From Phytopythium helicoides (Eukaryota > Oomycota > Peronosporomycetes > Pythiales > Pythiaceae): a DNA stretch of 64,000 nt. Position 1 is the first letter of the stretch; each line of letters starts with the position of its first letter. Location: contig JANFNE010000007.1 of the NCBI GenBank assembly GCA_024867545.1, forward strand, positions 496,001 through 560,000, in the 5' to 3' direction. The notes beneath the pieces are model-generated. The model did no database searches. It saw only the letters and a program-made list of their open reading frames with translations, and had not been told where the DNA came from. The position numbers and the translations under genes are program-made. Positions 1 to 11,596 of this stretch are shown here, piece after piece.

Positions 1-37
1 GTCTACTCACAGTATCATTTGCTCTTTTAATTTCCAG

Positions 38-1293
38 GAGAGGCGCATATTGGGCTCACCCGATTTTTCAAAGCAAACAAAGCTGCGCATCCGGTCGTGC
101 CACAGCCTTTGAAGTCAGTTGGTCTTTCAAAGAAATTTGTATCTCCTGTTATTCCGGATCCTCCGTCGTTTTCCAGCGCACCTGGCGATGCACAGGCTCA
201 GACAAGTCTACGACAGATTTTGGAGGAAGATACAACAGGAATTGGGGATGGGCAATCGTATGTGAACCCAAACCTACTTAGAAAACCAAGCAACACATCT
301 AAGCAGCAAGGTGTGTCATTTACAAAGGATTCCGGTAGAGATATTCGTGGTCGTTAACCTATGCTCCATTTGTGTACAGCAGTTGCGCCACCGTTTGCAA
401 GTCGTCTCAACACGGTTCCAAGACAAGAAACAGTACCGCGCAAGCGTACACTTGGCTCGATGCTGGCAGCAAATTCTGCTATTACGGAAACAACATCATC
501 TATACCTCGCCCGTTTGTTGCACCACGCAGTCGACCAACAGGCTCTATTGCATCAACTGCGGCGCAGGGGAACTTTCCAAGCGAGTTAAGCCGGCAGCAG
601 TCCGCAAATGACGATTCAAGCACGACTGGACCGGCTGGTGCATTCCCATCCATTGCTCGACGTGTCCTTCCCGCAGAGCAGGTGTCTGAATTATATGGGT
701 ACGTGCGGCAATTGCACGCAAACAATGATATTGAGGCGGCATTAGAAGGGATTATCCGTCTGCTTGAAAGTCCGAGCTGCCAAGAATTAGTCGATTTGAT
801 GCCGAAACTTCTGGGAGGCACTATTTCAGCTCGATTCGTCGAGCTAGCAAGATCTCACGGTCTACGAGTGGCTGCTCCCGCTCTTGATGGTGCCGAGAAC
901 GGAGAGTCAAGTCGAACGGATGCGCCTTCAGCGGGTGGAATCACTTCGTTCTTTGCTAAGCTTCAGCAATCCAAGAGAAGGCGATACCACGGATCTTCAG
1001 AGATCCCTACTGCAGCTGTTATCAAGGACCCGCAGTGCTCTGTCTGTTACGAGATTACTCGCAAGGCGTACGCGTCGCGATGCGGCCACATCTGCTGCCT
1101 CGGGTGCTGGAAAAAGGTACGGAGAATCATTTTCCATGTGAATGTCGGCTTGAGTTGCTAACCTAGGCACTGTGGTGTGAAGATGGAGAAAGATGGCTTT
1201 ACGTCTTGCCCCTTATGCAAAGTGCCAGTCAAGTTGGACCAATTGAGTCTGATTCGTGCAGCCAAGGCAGAATCGACGGCAGAAAGTCACTAG
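38..1293 (+). CDS. RTEL1-like helicase, C-terminal part (5' end outside window)
   Basis: The C-terminal end of a larger protein. The first visible exon follows a pyrimidine tract and AG at 36-37. Exons fit 38-310, 380-1116 and 1183-1293 with introns of 69 and 66 nt, all in phase. Seen: a Phe-Phe-Lys element near the start, a helical segment (about 680-860) resembling the harmonin-like domain of RTEL1, a PIP-box-like GITSFF motif (about 940), and a C-terminal RING with CSVC, a Cys-Gly-His pair, CLGC and, after the last intron, CPLC. This order (harmonin-like, PIP box, RING) is known from RTEL1, a telomere and replication DNA helicase. The helicase core would lie upstream of base 1, so identification rests on the tail only. 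Another RING E3 protein is the main alternative. Confidence 0.5.
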
Positions 1294-1907
1294 TTTTATT
1301 GCAAGCGGATTCAAGGGTATCTTTTCACCCTTGGAATTCAAGCTCTCGCACGCGATTGTGCGCATGTGACGTGGAGTTAGTAGACGTGGTGTGCATCACA
1401 CCATCCCATAGGCAGCAGCATTCGCGGATCGTGCAATCAGTCAAACCAAGCGCTTGCGCTGCTTCATTTTGCGTTGGGCAAGGTGGTTGTTGCGTCACGA
1501 ACCCTACAGTTTGTGCGGGCCGTTAGTTGTTGCACTGAAACCGACATGGAGCTCGGGGCGGCGGTTGTATGGTCGGATACTGTCCGGGCTTTAAGGCTTT
1601 TGAACACAGTGGAGCACCTGACTTTCTGGCTCAGCTCAGAGTGGCGGTTGATTGTATAAATAGGAATTGCAGCACCAGACTATTGACCCGCCCACATCAA
1701 CAGCCCGCGCATTTTCTTCAACGCTCTGCCAGAGTGCGTTTCGGAACTACTGCCTTCTGCTTGCCGCGTGCAATGCATTATCCAGTATTGCGCTCGTCTA
1801 TCGGCGCGTTCACTTTCCGACTTGGATCAACGCAGCCAAGCTCTTCCTCTACAATACAAAGATTGACCGTGTAGCAGCTATCCAGCGATCGACGGGTAAA
1901 CGTCGAC
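1294..1907. other. intergenic region, no gene recognised
   Basis: About 610 bp between the RTEL1-like gene and the Cys/His-repeat gene, which lie on the same strand. Several short open frames exist but none has a convincing composition or splice continuity. It presumably holds the 3' end of the first gene and the promoter of the second. No TATA box or convincing oomycete initiator was recognised. Confidence 0.4.
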
Positions 1908-3032
1908 ATGTTCTTTGCCAACGGATTCGTCGAGTCGGCGGAGCGCCGAGGCACTTCCTGCTCGATCGAGGAGAGCGATATTCTGCGCGAGCTCCTCATG
2001 GATGGAGACTTTGCGTCACCTCGGCAGCTATTGCTGACTCCACGAAAGCCCGATGGCGTGGTATCAAAGCGAACGCACGTGGATATTTCGCTGCCACAGA
2101 TTTCGTTCGAGAGCTCGCCACGATTCACGCGATTGCAGCCACTCTCAGCCCGTACCTGCGCTACTTTTTCCCTGCCGTCGCAATCACCCTTGCCAGTCTC
2201 GGTTGTCAACAGTATTGTCTCGCCGCCACGGGTGTTTATCCAGGAGTTCTCTCGTATTCCGCCATTTTTCAACGATGCTCCAACTCCTTCGCCCCTTCAC
2301 GACTTGTCAGATCGGAGTCTCGTCAAGCCACTGCCAAAGCCCACGCCAAGTTCATCTGCTTTTCTCACGTCGTGCCTCCCTCCACCACCACTACCGATGC
2401 TTTCAATGCCTCCCATCAAGAAGAAGCGGTCCGCTCCGTCTCTTCCAACCGCTTCGTTGACTGGAGTACCAGCGTCAACGACAGCAGCCCCTGATCGGAA
2501 ACAACTTCGCTGCTCGTACCCGGACTGCCCCAACCTGCGACGGTCGGCAGGATTTTGCAACAGGCACAGCGGCAAAGTGTGCAGCATCGAGGGGTGCAAC
2601 AAGTCTGCTTTGAGTCGTGGAAAATGTCCCGAGCACGGAGGTGGGTCCAGATGCAAGAAGGATGGGTGTTCCAAGTTCGCGCAGACGCGTGGGTTGTGTA
2701 AATCTCATGGCGGCGGGCGTCAGTGTAAAGTCAGCGGCTGCGTGAAGAACGCACACCAGAATCGGCTGTGTAGGTCGCACGGCGGCGGCAAGCGTTGCGA
2801 CTTTCAGGGATGCCCAAAGTGGGCTCAACGCTCAGGTTACTGCTGCGCACATACCAAGATTGGCAGAAGCACCGTGGCAGTTGCTGCCGCCCACGCTCAG
2901 TCGCCGTCGACCTCACCTCCAGTCATACCTATCATGGCTATTCCTTCACCCCTACCGAGCCTCAACTGCCCGCCCGCAGCATCGTCACCGACGCTGCTGT
3001 CTCCCCAGCGCTTGCTCTCGCTATTACCATGA
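1908..3032 (+). CDS. Cys/His-repeat zinc-finger protein ('WRKY19-like')
   Basis: Single-exon protein of 374 aa. The N-terminal 190 residues are Ser/Pro-rich and low complexity, with a basic KKKR patch. Residues about 197-315 hold five tandem units of about 24 aa of the form C-x4-C-x7-C-x2-H, the middle ones each closed by His-Gly-Gly-Gly. The tail is again Ser/Pro-rich. Proteins of this layout form a large family in oomycetes and other stramenopiles and are usually auto-named 'WRKY transcription factor 19', although no WRKYGQK DNA-binding domain is present here. A nuclear nucleic-acid-binding or regulatory role is inferred from the Cys/His repeats only. It converges on UFC1. Confidence 0.85.
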   Translation: MFFANGFVESAERRGTSCSIEESDILRELLMDGDFASPRQLLLTPRKPDGVVSKRTHVDISLPQISFESSPRFTRLQPLSARTCATFSLPSQSPLPVSVVNSIVSPPRVFIQEFSRIPPFFNDAPTPSPLHDLSDRSLVKPLPKPTPSSSAFLTSCLPPPPLPMLSMPPIKKKRSAPSLPTASLTGVPASTTAAPDRKQLRCSYPDCPNLRRSAGFCNRHSGKVCSIEGCNKSALSRGKCPEHGGGSRCKKDGCSKFAQTRGLCKSHGGGRQCKVSGCVKNAHQNRLCRSHGGGKRCDFQGCPKWAQRSGYCCAHTKIGRSTVAVAAAHAQSPSTSPPVIPIMAIPSPLPSLNCPPAASSPTLLSPQRLLSLLP

Positions 3033-3368
3033 GTGATGTGGTGTCTTCCTTCACAGTCACACCTCGCTAACTCCAGCGATATCTCGACCCGCCGGCGAAC
3101 GCAGCCGCGGGATACAAATTCGGTCAGCCCAAACAAAGGCGATCGCACCAGATTAACCAGCAGCGCCGTAGTGGCCCAAGGAGAGTCTAGAGGAATGGTG
3201 CCACAGGATAGAATCCCTGCTGCAGAAGCAGAAGTGTATTTACCAGTGAGTAGAACCAAATAGACGGATGTAGAGGTTCACCGAGCATCTTGATCGCTCG
3301 CTGCAGACGATTCCATGCCATTCAGGCTTGCTTCTGGGGCACGAAAAAGGGATCGACAGTGGCCGAGA
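3033..3368. other. convergent intergenic region
   Basis: About 335 bp between two stop codons of convergent genes (Cys/His-repeat protein and UFC1). It should contain both 3' ends. Nothing else was recognised. Confidence 0.4.
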
Positions 3369-4066
3369 CTAGACCGGGGTGATGACACCGCGCTCGACGA
3401 GGTCGGGAACCTCCGCCGCGAGCCACGGCGCCAACTGTGCGAGCACAGCATGATCCATATAAGTACTCGTACAGTGTCCAGCAAAGAGGTTGAGAAGTGC
3501 GCACCCCAAGCGCGAGCGCGTGTGCGATGCCGAAGCGCGGCACGTTCTTCTGCCAGAGCGGCGCGAAGTGGATCGTAAGGCAGATCTTGCCGCCACTGGT
3601 CTCGTCTCGCAACAGTCAGTCTCAAACTCCCCATGACGCCCAATGCAGTCGAATAGCATCGCACCGGTACATCTTGGACGTCTTGCCTTCGAGCTCGGGG
3701 ATGCAGAGCTCCGGGTTGGCCACGGGGTACGTGGCTGGGATCTGCGTGTAGAGCGGCGTCAGTCCCTCGTACTTTGACGCGCGCCACACCCACACGGCGC
3801 ACCTCGAACTCGAGGTCGAACTCGTAGCGCAGGCCGTTGTGGAAGGCCCAGCACTTGCCCGTCCAGCGCGTGCCGGCCTTGTTGGACTCGATGGTGAACC
3901 AGTCGTTGTCCGCCGCCTTGTTGCTCTTCACGTACTGGATCAGCGCCAGGTACTCCTCCTTCAGCCGCGCCGTCCACGCCTCGCCATCTCGCGGACCCGC
4001 GCGAGTCGCCAGCAGCGGGATCTGCTGCACTGTGCGCTTGGTCTGCTCGTCGATCGGCGCGTCCAT
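3369..4066 (-). CDS. UFC1: UFM1-conjugating enzyme UFC1
   Basis: E2-like enzyme that accepts UFM1 from UBA5 as a thioester and passes it to the UFL1 ligase complex (ufmylation, at the ER and on ribosomes). Four exons give one frame of 165 aa (human UFC1 has 167): 3803-4066, 3665-3741, 3505-3595 and 3369-3434, with introns of 61, 69 and 70 nt. Family-diagnostic stretches are all present: AGPRD near residue 24, DNDWF (about 53), ESNKAGTRW (about 60), a KMYRGG motif, then the catalytic Cys at about residue 119 in GGKICLT, and the C-terminal [11 protein letters not shown]. The start is the only in-frame ATG matching family length. Nothing unusual; a complete functional-looking gene. Confidence 0.96.
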
Positions 4067-4734
4067 GGCGGCGGGAGGATTGGCGTCGAGAACTGCGCTG
4101 ACTGGCTAACCACGATATTTGATCATTTTCGTACAGGCAAAGGCGTATAAAAATTGGAGTGAGGGTGCGCTGACACTATTATACTTTGGGCAGACTTTCA
4201 CCTCTGTTTCTGTTAGTCAAGCCAAATCGAAAGTGTAGCTGCACACACAGAGATCTCAACTGCTACGTAGCCATTGCCTGATCGGTGGGTCACTACATGT
4301 GGAGAGTTTTGCTTGTGTTTGCACCCATCGCACCCCAGCAACATGCAGAGCAATCGATTTATTCCTAGTGAACAACCTATATATTTAAATTGAGTTACGG
4401 CTTTAGTGGAGAAATCCCCAGAAAAAGAGGACAGTGATCATGACCACGCCAGAATTCTCACCCTATGCAGTAATACCGTTTTATCCGTTATTATTCACAT
4501 AGAGGTTGTTGGTAGAAGAGTGCTTCGAAAATACGACAAGGTCGATCGTCGGATCACTTGTCATAATCACGCAGTGACCAGAAAGCAATGGCTGCTGACA
4601 CCAGCGCAAGTAGCGCCATAACAAAGACCTTACCCTATGAATGCAAGGCTGCACGTGCATCAAAATTGATGTAACCCCACGTACGGCAGCAAATCAGCAA
4701 GTTCTTCCACCACCAATACCAAAAACAAAAACCT
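4067..4734. other. intergenic region left of the tRNA array
   Basis: About 670 bp from the UFC1 start codon to the left edge of the tRNA array. It is AT-richer than the neighbouring genes. No open frame of convincing composition, tRNA or repeat was seen. The first part should hold the UFC1 promoter. Confidence 0.4.
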
Positions 4735-4904
4735 GCCACAACACACAACGAATCAATCCAACCAGATGCAGACGAGCCGAGCGAGCGGACAGGAGATAGG
4801 AAGAAGAAAAGAGTGTCGAGGCGCAGAGACGCAGAGACGCATGCAGACAGAGACGAGGCAGAGAGGTGTGGCTATGTGTCGTAACAGAAGTCAATAAAGA
4901 GAGA

Positions 4905-4948
4905 AAGGAGGAAAAAGAGGAAAAAGAGGAAAAAGAGGAAAAAGAGGA
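4905..4948 (-). repeat. 9-bp minisatellite, 4 units, 3' of tRNA copy 1
   Basis: Repeats of AAAAAGAGG on the plus strand, read as CCTCTTTTT in the tRNA sense. Each unit supplies a T5 run, the RNA polymerase III termination signal. Copies 1 and 2 have four units, copy 7 seven and copy 26 eight; type-B copies have about one. Confidence 0.85.
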
Positions 4949-5019
4949 TGCGCCGTCCGGGAATCGAACCCGGGGCATCTCGATGGCAACGAGATATTTT
5001 ACCACTAAACCAACGGCGC
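4949..5019 (-). tRNA. tRNA-Gly(GCC), copy 1
   Basis: 71-nt cloverleaf read on the minus strand: 7-bp acceptor stem GCGCCGT/ACGGCGC, anticodon loop TTGCCAT (anticodon GCC), T arm CCGGG-TTCGATT-CCCGG, discriminator A. Internal Pol III promoters match consensus: A box TGGTTTAGTGG and B box GGTTCGATTCC. No intron and no encoded CCA. T5 terminators follow at once. Type-A flanks on both sides. All 26 copies share this body as far as could be read. Confidence 0.97.
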
Positions 5020-5372
5020 TTCATGTACTGACACACAAACACCAACCACACTCATACCAACACAATCACACACACCACACAAACCCGCTCCCATCACACC
5101 CGCTTTACACCGCATCCACCCATTTACACACTTTCACACACACACGTCTCAAAACACAACCACAACACACAACGAATCAATCCAACCAGATGCAGACGAG
5201 CCGAGCGAGCGGACAGGAGATAGGAAGAAGAAAAGAGTGTCGAGGCGCAGAGACGCAGAGACGCATGCAGACAGAGACGAGGCAGAGAGGTGTGGCTATG
5301 TGTCGTAACAGAAGTCAATAAAGAGAGAAAGGAGGAAAAAGAGGAAAAAGAGGAAAAAGAGGAAAAAGAGGA

Positions 5373-5443
5373 TGCGCCGTCCGGGAATCGAACCCGGGGC
5401 ATCTCGATGGCAACGAGATATTTTACCACTAAACCAACGGCGC
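5373..5443 (-). tRNA. tRNA-Gly(GCC), copy 2
   Basis: Same body as copy 1, 424 bp away. The 3' flank is type A; the 5' flank (higher coordinates) switches to type B, making this the left A/B junction. Confidence 0.97.
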
Positions 5444-5790
5444 TTCATGTACTCACACACAAACACAAACAACACTCATACCAACACAACAACAACACAT
5501 GCAAACCCCTTCGCCTCACACCCGTTTTCCACCGCATCGACCCATTTACACACTTTTAGACACACCCGTCTCAAAAAAACAACCACAAACACAACGAATC
5601 AAACAAACCAGATGGAGACGAAGACGAGCCGAGCGAGCGGACAGGAGAAAGGAAGAAGAAAAGAAGAAAAGATAAAAAAGAAGAAAAGATAAAAAGAAGA
5701 AAAGAAGAAAAGAAGAAAAGAGACGCAGAGACGACGCAGAGAGGCGTGGATATGTGTAGGAAAAGAAGGCAAGAAAGAGGAAAAAGAGGA

Positions 5791-5861
5791 TGCGCCGTCC
5801 GGGAATCGAACCCGGGGCATCTCGATGGCAACGAGATATTTTACCACTAAACCAACGGCGC
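5791..5861 (-). tRNA. tRNA-Gly(GCC), copy 3
   Basis: Same body; type-B flanks. Extra GAAAAGAAGAAAA repeats in the 3' spacer make a 418-bp interval. Confidence 0.97.
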
Positions 5862-6212
5862 TTCATGTACACACACACAAACACAAACAACACTCATACC
5901 AACACAACAACAACAACACATACAAACCCCTTCGCCTCACACCCGTTTTCCACCGCATCGACCCATTTACACACTTTTAGACACACCCGTCTCAAAAAAA
6001 CAACCACAAACACAACGAATCAAACAAACCAGATGGAGACGAAGACGAGCCGAGCGAGCGGACAGGAGAAAGGAAGAAGAAAAGAAGAAAAGATAAAAAA
6101 GAAGAAAAGATAAAAAGATAAAAAAGATAAAAAGAAGAAAAGAGACGCAGAGACGAGGCAGAGAGGCGTGGATATGTGTAGGAAAAGAAGGCAAGAAAGA
6201 GGAAAAAGAGGA

Positions 6213-6283
6213 TGCGCCGTCCGGGAATCGAACCCGGGGCATCTCGATGGCAACGAGATATTTTACCACTAAACCAACGGCGC
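6213..6283 (-). tRNA. tRNA-Gly(GCC), copy 4
   Basis: Same body; type-B flanks; 422-bp interval to copy 3 from extra GATAAAAA repeats. Confidence 0.97.
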
Positions 6284-6626
6284 TTCATGTACACACACAC
6301 AAACACAAACAACACTCATACCAACACAACAACAACAACACATACAAACCCCTTCGCCTCACACCCGTTTTCCACCGCATCGACCCATTTACACACTTTT
6401 AGACACACCCGTCTCAAAAAAACAACCACAAACACAACGAATCAAACAAACCAGATGGAGACGAAGACGAGTCGAGCGAGCGGACAGGAGAAAGGAAGAA
6501 GAAAAGAAGAAAAGATAAAAAAAGATAAAAAGAAGAAAAGAAGAAAAGAAGAAAAGAGACGCAGAGACGAGGCAGAGAGGCGTGGATACGTGTAGGAAAA
6601 GAAGGCAAGAAAGAGGAAAAAGAGGA

Positions 6627-6697
6627 TGCGCCGTCCGGGAATCGAACCCGGGGCATCTCGATGGCAACGAGATATTTTACCACTAAACCAACGGCGC
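6627..6697 (-). tRNA. tRNA-Gly(GCC), copy 5
   Basis: Same body; type-B flanks; 414-bp interval to copy 4. Confidence 0.97.
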
Positions 6698-7033
6698 TTC
6701 ATGTACACACACACAAACACAAACAACACTCATACCAACACAACAACAACAACACATGCAAACCCCTTCGCCTCACACCCGTTTTCCACCGCATCGACCC
6801 ATTTACACACTTTTAGACACACCCGTCTCAAAAAAACAACCACAAACACAACGAATCAAACAAACCAGATGGAGACGAAGACGAGTCGAGCGAGCGGACA
6901 GGAGAAAGGAAGAAGAAAAGAAGAAAAGATAAAAAAAGATAAAAAGAAGAAAAAGAAGAAAAGAGACGCAGAGACGAGGCAGAGAGGCGTGGATACGTGT
7001 AGGAAAAGAAGGCAAGAAAGAGGAAAAAGAGGA

Positions 7034-7104
7034 TGCGCCGTCCGGGAATCGAACCCGGGGCATCTCGATGGCAACGAGATATTTTACCACTAAACCAACG
7101 GCGC
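7034..7104 (-). tRNA. tRNA-Gly(GCC), copy 6
   Basis: Same body; type-B flanks; 407-bp interval to copy 5. Confidence 0.97.
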
Positions 7105-7436
7105 TTCATGTACACACACACAAACACAAACAACACTCATACCAACACAACAACAACAACACATACAAACCCCTTCGCCTCACACCCGTTTTCCACCGCA
7201 TCGACCCATTTACACACTTTTAGACACACCCGTCTCAAAAAAACAACCACAAACACAACGAATCAAACAAACCAGATGGAGACGAAGACGAGTCGAGCGA
7301 GCGGACAGGAGAAAGGAAGAAGAAAAGAAGAAAAGATAAAAAAAGATAAAAAGAAGAAAAGAAGAAAAGAGACGCAGAGACGAGGCAGAGAGGTGTGGCT
7401 ATGTGTCGTAACAGAAGTCAATAAAGAGAGAAAGGA

Positions 7437-7502
7437 GGAAAAAGAGGAAAAAGAGGAAAAAGAGGAAAAAGAGGAAAAAGAGGAAAAAGAGGAAAAAGAG
7501 GA
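7437..7502 (-). repeat. 9-bp minisatellite, 7 units, 3' of tRNA copy 7
   Basis: Same AAAAAGAGG unit as at copy 1 but expanded to seven, explaining the long 469-bp distance to copy 6. Seven successive T5 runs lie just downstream of the tRNA in its sense. Confidence 0.85.
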
Positions 7503-7573
7503 TGCGCCGTCCGGGAATCGAACCCGGGGCATCTCGATGGCAACGAGATATTTTACCACTAAACCAACGGCGC
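7503..7573 (-). tRNA. tRNA-Gly(GCC), copy 7
   Basis: Same body inside the isolated type-A block; seven terminator-bearing 9-mers on the 3' side; 469-bp interval to copy 6, the largest in the array. Confidence 0.97.
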
Positions 7574-7890
7574 TTCATGTACTGACACACAAACACCAAC
7601 CACACTCATACCAACACAATCACACACACCACACAAACCCGCTCCCATCACACCCGCTTTACACCGCATCCACCCATTTACACACTTTCACACACACACG
7701 TCTCAAAACACAACCACAACACACAACGAATCAATCCAACCAGATGCAGACGAGCCGAGCGAGCGGACAGGAGATAGGAAGAAGAAAAGAGTGTCGAGGC
7801 GCAGAGACGCAGAGACGCATGCAGACAGAGACGAGGCAGAGAGGCGTGGATACGTGTAGGAAAAGAAGGCAAGAAAGAGGAAAAAGAGGA

Positions 7891-7961
7891 TGCGCCGTCC
7901 GGGAATCGAACCCGGGGCATCTCGATGGCAACGAGATATTTTACCACTAAACCAACGGCGC
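7891..7961 (-). tRNA. tRNA-Gly(GCC), copy 8
   Basis: Same body; its 3' spacer changes from type A to type B near 7,846; 388-bp interval to copy 7, the shortest. Confidence 0.97.
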
Positions 7962-8296
7962 TTCATGTACACACACACAAACACAAACAACACTCATACC
8001 AACACAACAACAACAACACATACAAACCCCTTCGCCTCACACCCGTTTTCCACCGCATCGACCCATTTACACACTTTTAGACACACCCGTCTCAAAAAAA
8101 CAACCACAAACACAACGAATCAAACAAACCAGATGGAGACGAAGACGAGTCGAGCGAGCGGACAGGAGAAAGGAAGAAGAAAAGAAGAAAAGATAAAAAA
8201 AGATAAAAAGAAGAAAAGAAGAAAAGAGACGCAGAGACGAGGCAGAGAGGCGTGGATACGTGTAGGAAAAGAAGGCAAGAAAGAGGAAAAAGAGGA

Positions 8297-8367
8297 TGCG
8301 CCGTCCGGGAATCGAACCCGGGGCATCTCGATGGCAACGAGATATTTTACCACTAAACCAACGGCGC
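8297..8367 (-). tRNA. tRNA-Gly(GCC), copy 9
   Basis: Same body; canonical 406-bp type-B unit. Confidence 0.97.
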
Positions 8368-8702
8368 TTCATGTACACACACACAAACACAAACAACACT
8401 CATACCAACACAACAACAACAACACATACAAACCCCTTCGCCTCACACCCGTTTTCCACCGCATCGACCCATTTACACACTTTTAGACACACCCGTCTCA
8501 AAAAAACAACCACAAACACAACGAATCAAACAAACCAGATGGAGACGAAGACGAGTCGAGCGAGCGGACAGGAGAAAGGAAGAAGAAAAGAAGAAAAGAT
8601 AAAAAAAGATAAAAAGAAGAAAAGAAGAAAAGAGACGCAGAGACGAGGCAGAGAGGCGTGGATACGTGTAGGAAAAGAAGGCAAGAAAGAGGAAAAAGAG
8701 GA

Positions 8703-8773
8703 TGCGCCGTCCGGGAATCGAACCCGGGGCATCTCGATGGCAACGAGATATTTTACCACTAAACCAACGGCGC
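8703..8773 (-). tRNA. tRNA-Gly(GCC), copy 10
   Basis: Same body; canonical 406-bp type-B unit. Confidence 0.97.
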
Positions 8774-9114
8774 TTCATGTACACACACACAAACACAAAC
8801 AACACTCATACCAACACAACAACAACAACACATACAAACCCCTTCGCCTCACACCCGTTTTCCACCGCATCGACCCATTTACACACTTTTAGACACACCC
8901 GTCTCAAAAAAACAACCACAAACACAACGAATCAAACAAACCAGATGGAGACGAAGACGAGTCGAGCGAGCGGACAGGAGAAAGGAAGAAGAAAAGAAGA
9001 AAAGATAAAAAAAGATAAAAAGAAGAAAAGAAGAAAGAAGAAAGAGACGCAGAGACGAGGCAGAGAGGCGTGGATACGTGTAGGAAAAGAAGGCAAGAAA
9101 GAGGAAAAAGAGGA

Positions 9115-9185
9115 TGCGCCGTCCGGGAATCGAACCCGGGGCATCTCGATGGCAACGAGATATTTTACCACTAAACCAACGGCGC
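9115..9185 (-). tRNA. tRNA-Gly(GCC), copy 11
   Basis: Same body; type-B unit lengthened to 412 bp by a variant GAAGAAAGAAGAAAG tract. Confidence 0.97.
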
Positions 9186-9529
9186 TTCATGTACACACAC
9201 ACAAACACAAACAACACTCATACCAACACAACAACAACAACACATACAAACCCCTTCGCCTCACACCCGTTTTCCACCGCATCGACCCATTTACACACTT
9301 TTAGACACACCCGTCTCAAAAAAACAACCACAAACACAACGAATCAAACAAACCAGATGGAGACGAAGACGAGCCGAGCGAGCGGACAGGAGAAAGGAAG
9401 AAGAAAAGAAGAAAAGATAAAAAGAAGATAAAAAGAAGAAAAGAGACGCAGAGACGAAGAGACGCATAGACGAGGCAGAGAGGCGTGGATACGTGTAGGA
9501 AAAGAAGGCAAGAAAGAGGAAAAAGAGGA

Positions 9530-9600
9530 TGCGCCGTCCGGGAATCGAACCCGGGGCATCTCGATGGCAACGAGATATTTTACCACTAAACCAACGGCGC
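9530..9600 (-). tRNA. tRNA-Gly(GCC), copy 12
   Basis: Same body; 415-bp type-B unit with an added GACGAAGAGACGCATAGAC segment in the spacer. Confidence 0.97.
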
Positions 9601-9936
9601 TTCATGTACACACACACAAACACAAACAACACTCATACCAACACAACAACAACAACACATACAAACCCCTTCGCCTCACACCCGTTTTCCACCGCATCGA
9701 CCCATTTACACACTTTTAGACACACCCGTCTCAAAAAAACAACCACAAACACAACGAATCAAACAAACCAGATGGAGACGAAGACGAGTCGAGCGAGCGG
9801 ACAGGAGAAAGGAAGAAGAAAAGAAGAAAAGATAAAAAAAGATAAAAAAGATAAAAAGAAGAAAAGAGACGCAGAGACGAGGCAGAGAGGCGTGGATATG
9901 TGTAGGAAAAGAAGGCAAGAAAGAGGAAAAAGAGGA

Positions 9937-10007
9937 TGCGCCGTCCGGGAATCGAACCCGGGGCATCTCGATGGCAACGAGATATTTTACCACTAAACCA
10001 ACGGCGC
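9937..10007 (-). tRNA. tRNA-Gly(GCC), copy 13
   Basis: Same body; 407-bp type-B unit with an extra GATAAAAAA repeat. Confidence 0.97.
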
Positions 10008-10342
10008 TTCATGTACACACACACAAACACAAACAACACTCATACCAACACAACAACAACAACACATACAAACCCCTTCGCCTCACACCCGTTTTCCACC
10101 GCATCGACCCATTTACACACTTTTAGACACACCCGTCTCAAAAAAACAACCACAAACACAACGAATCAAACAAACCAGATGGAGACGAAGACGAGTCGAG
10201 CGAGCGGACAGGAGAAAGGAAGAAGAAAAGAAGAAAAGATAAAAAAAGATAAAAAGAAGAAAAGAAGAAAAGAGACGCAGAGACGAGGCAGAGAGGCGTG
10301 GATACGTGTAGGAAAAGAAGGCAAGAAAGAGGAAAAAGAGGA

Positions 10343-10413
10343 TGCGCCGTCCGGGAATCGAACCCGGGGCATCTCGATGGCAACGAGATATTTTACCACT
10401 AAACCAACGGCGC
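10343..10413 (-). tRNA. tRNA-Gly(GCC), copy 14
   Basis: Same body; canonical 406-bp type-B unit. Confidence 0.97.
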
Positions 10414-10748
10414 TTCATGTACACACACACAAACACAAACAACACTCATACCAACACAACAACAACAACACATACAAACCCCTTCGCCTCACACCCGTTT
10501 TCCACCGCATCGACCCATTTACACACTTTTAGACACACCCGTCTCAAAAAAACAACCACAAACACAACGAATCAAACAAACCAGATGGAGACGAAGACGA
10601 GTCGAGCGAGCGGACAGGAGAAAGGAAGAAGAAAAGAAGAAAAGATAAAAAAAGATAAAAAGAAGAAAAGAAGAAAAGAGACGCAGAGACGAGGCAGAGA
10701 GGCGTGGATACGTGTAGGAAAAGAAGGCAAGAAAGAGGAAAAAGAGGA

Positions 10749-10819
10749 TGCGCCGTCCGGGAATCGAACCCGGGGCATCTCGATGGCAACGAGATATTTT
10801 ACCACTAAACCAACGGCGC
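10749..10819 (-). tRNA. tRNA-Gly(GCC), copy 15
   Basis: Same body; canonical 406-bp type-B unit. Confidence 0.97.
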
Positions 10820-11195
10820 TTCATGTACACACACACAAACACAAACAACACTCATACCAACACAACAACAACAACACATACAAACCCCTTCGCCTCACAC
10901 CCGTTTTCCACCGCATCGACCCATTTACACACTTTTAGACACACCCGTCTCAAAAAAACAACCACAAACACAACGAATCAAACAAACCAGATGGAGACGA
11001 AGACGAGTCGAGCGAGCGGACAGGAGAAAGGAAGAAGAAAAGAAGAAAAGATAAAAAAAGATAAAAAGAAGAAAAGAAGAAAAGAGACGCAGAGACGAAA
11101 AAGATAAAAAGAAGAAAAGAAGAAAAGAGACGCAGAGACGAGGCAGAGGCGTGGATACGTGTAGGAAAAGAAGGCAAGAAAGAGGAAAAAGAGGA

Positions 11196-11266
11196 TGCGC
11201 CGTCCGGGAATCGAACCCGGGGCATCTCGATGGCAACGAGATATTTTACCACTAAACCAACGGCGC
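11196..11266 (-). tRNA. tRNA-Gly(GCC), copy 16
   Basis: Same body; 447-bp unit because a roughly 41-bp part of the purine tract (GATAAAAAGAAG...GACGCAGAGACGA) is duplicated. Confidence 0.97.
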
Positions 11267-11596
11267 TTCATGTACACACACACAAACACAAACAACACTC
11301 ATACCAACACAACAACAACAACACATACAAACCCCTTCGCCTCACACCCGTTTTCCACCGCATCGACCCATTTACACACTTTTAGACACACCCGTCTCAA
11401 AAAAACAACCACAAACACAACGAATCAAACAAACCAGATGGAGACGAAGACGAGTCGAGCGAGCGGACAGGAGAAAGGAAGAAGAAAAGAAGAAAAGATA
11501 AAAAAAGATAAAAAGAAGAAAAGAAGAAAAGAGACGCAGAGACGAGGCAGAGAGGCGTGGATAAGGAAAAGAAGGCAAGAAAGAGGAAAAAGAGGA

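Noticed and set aside
1104..1182. Apparent frameshift inside the RING finger of the RTEL1-like gene.
   Set aside because: Using the AG at 1181-1182 as acceptor gives a 66-nt intron, keeps phase and leaves a complete RING.
1908..3032. WRKY-type transcription factor.
   Set aside because: No WRKYGQK motif; only the short Cys/His repeats that cause this database name are present.
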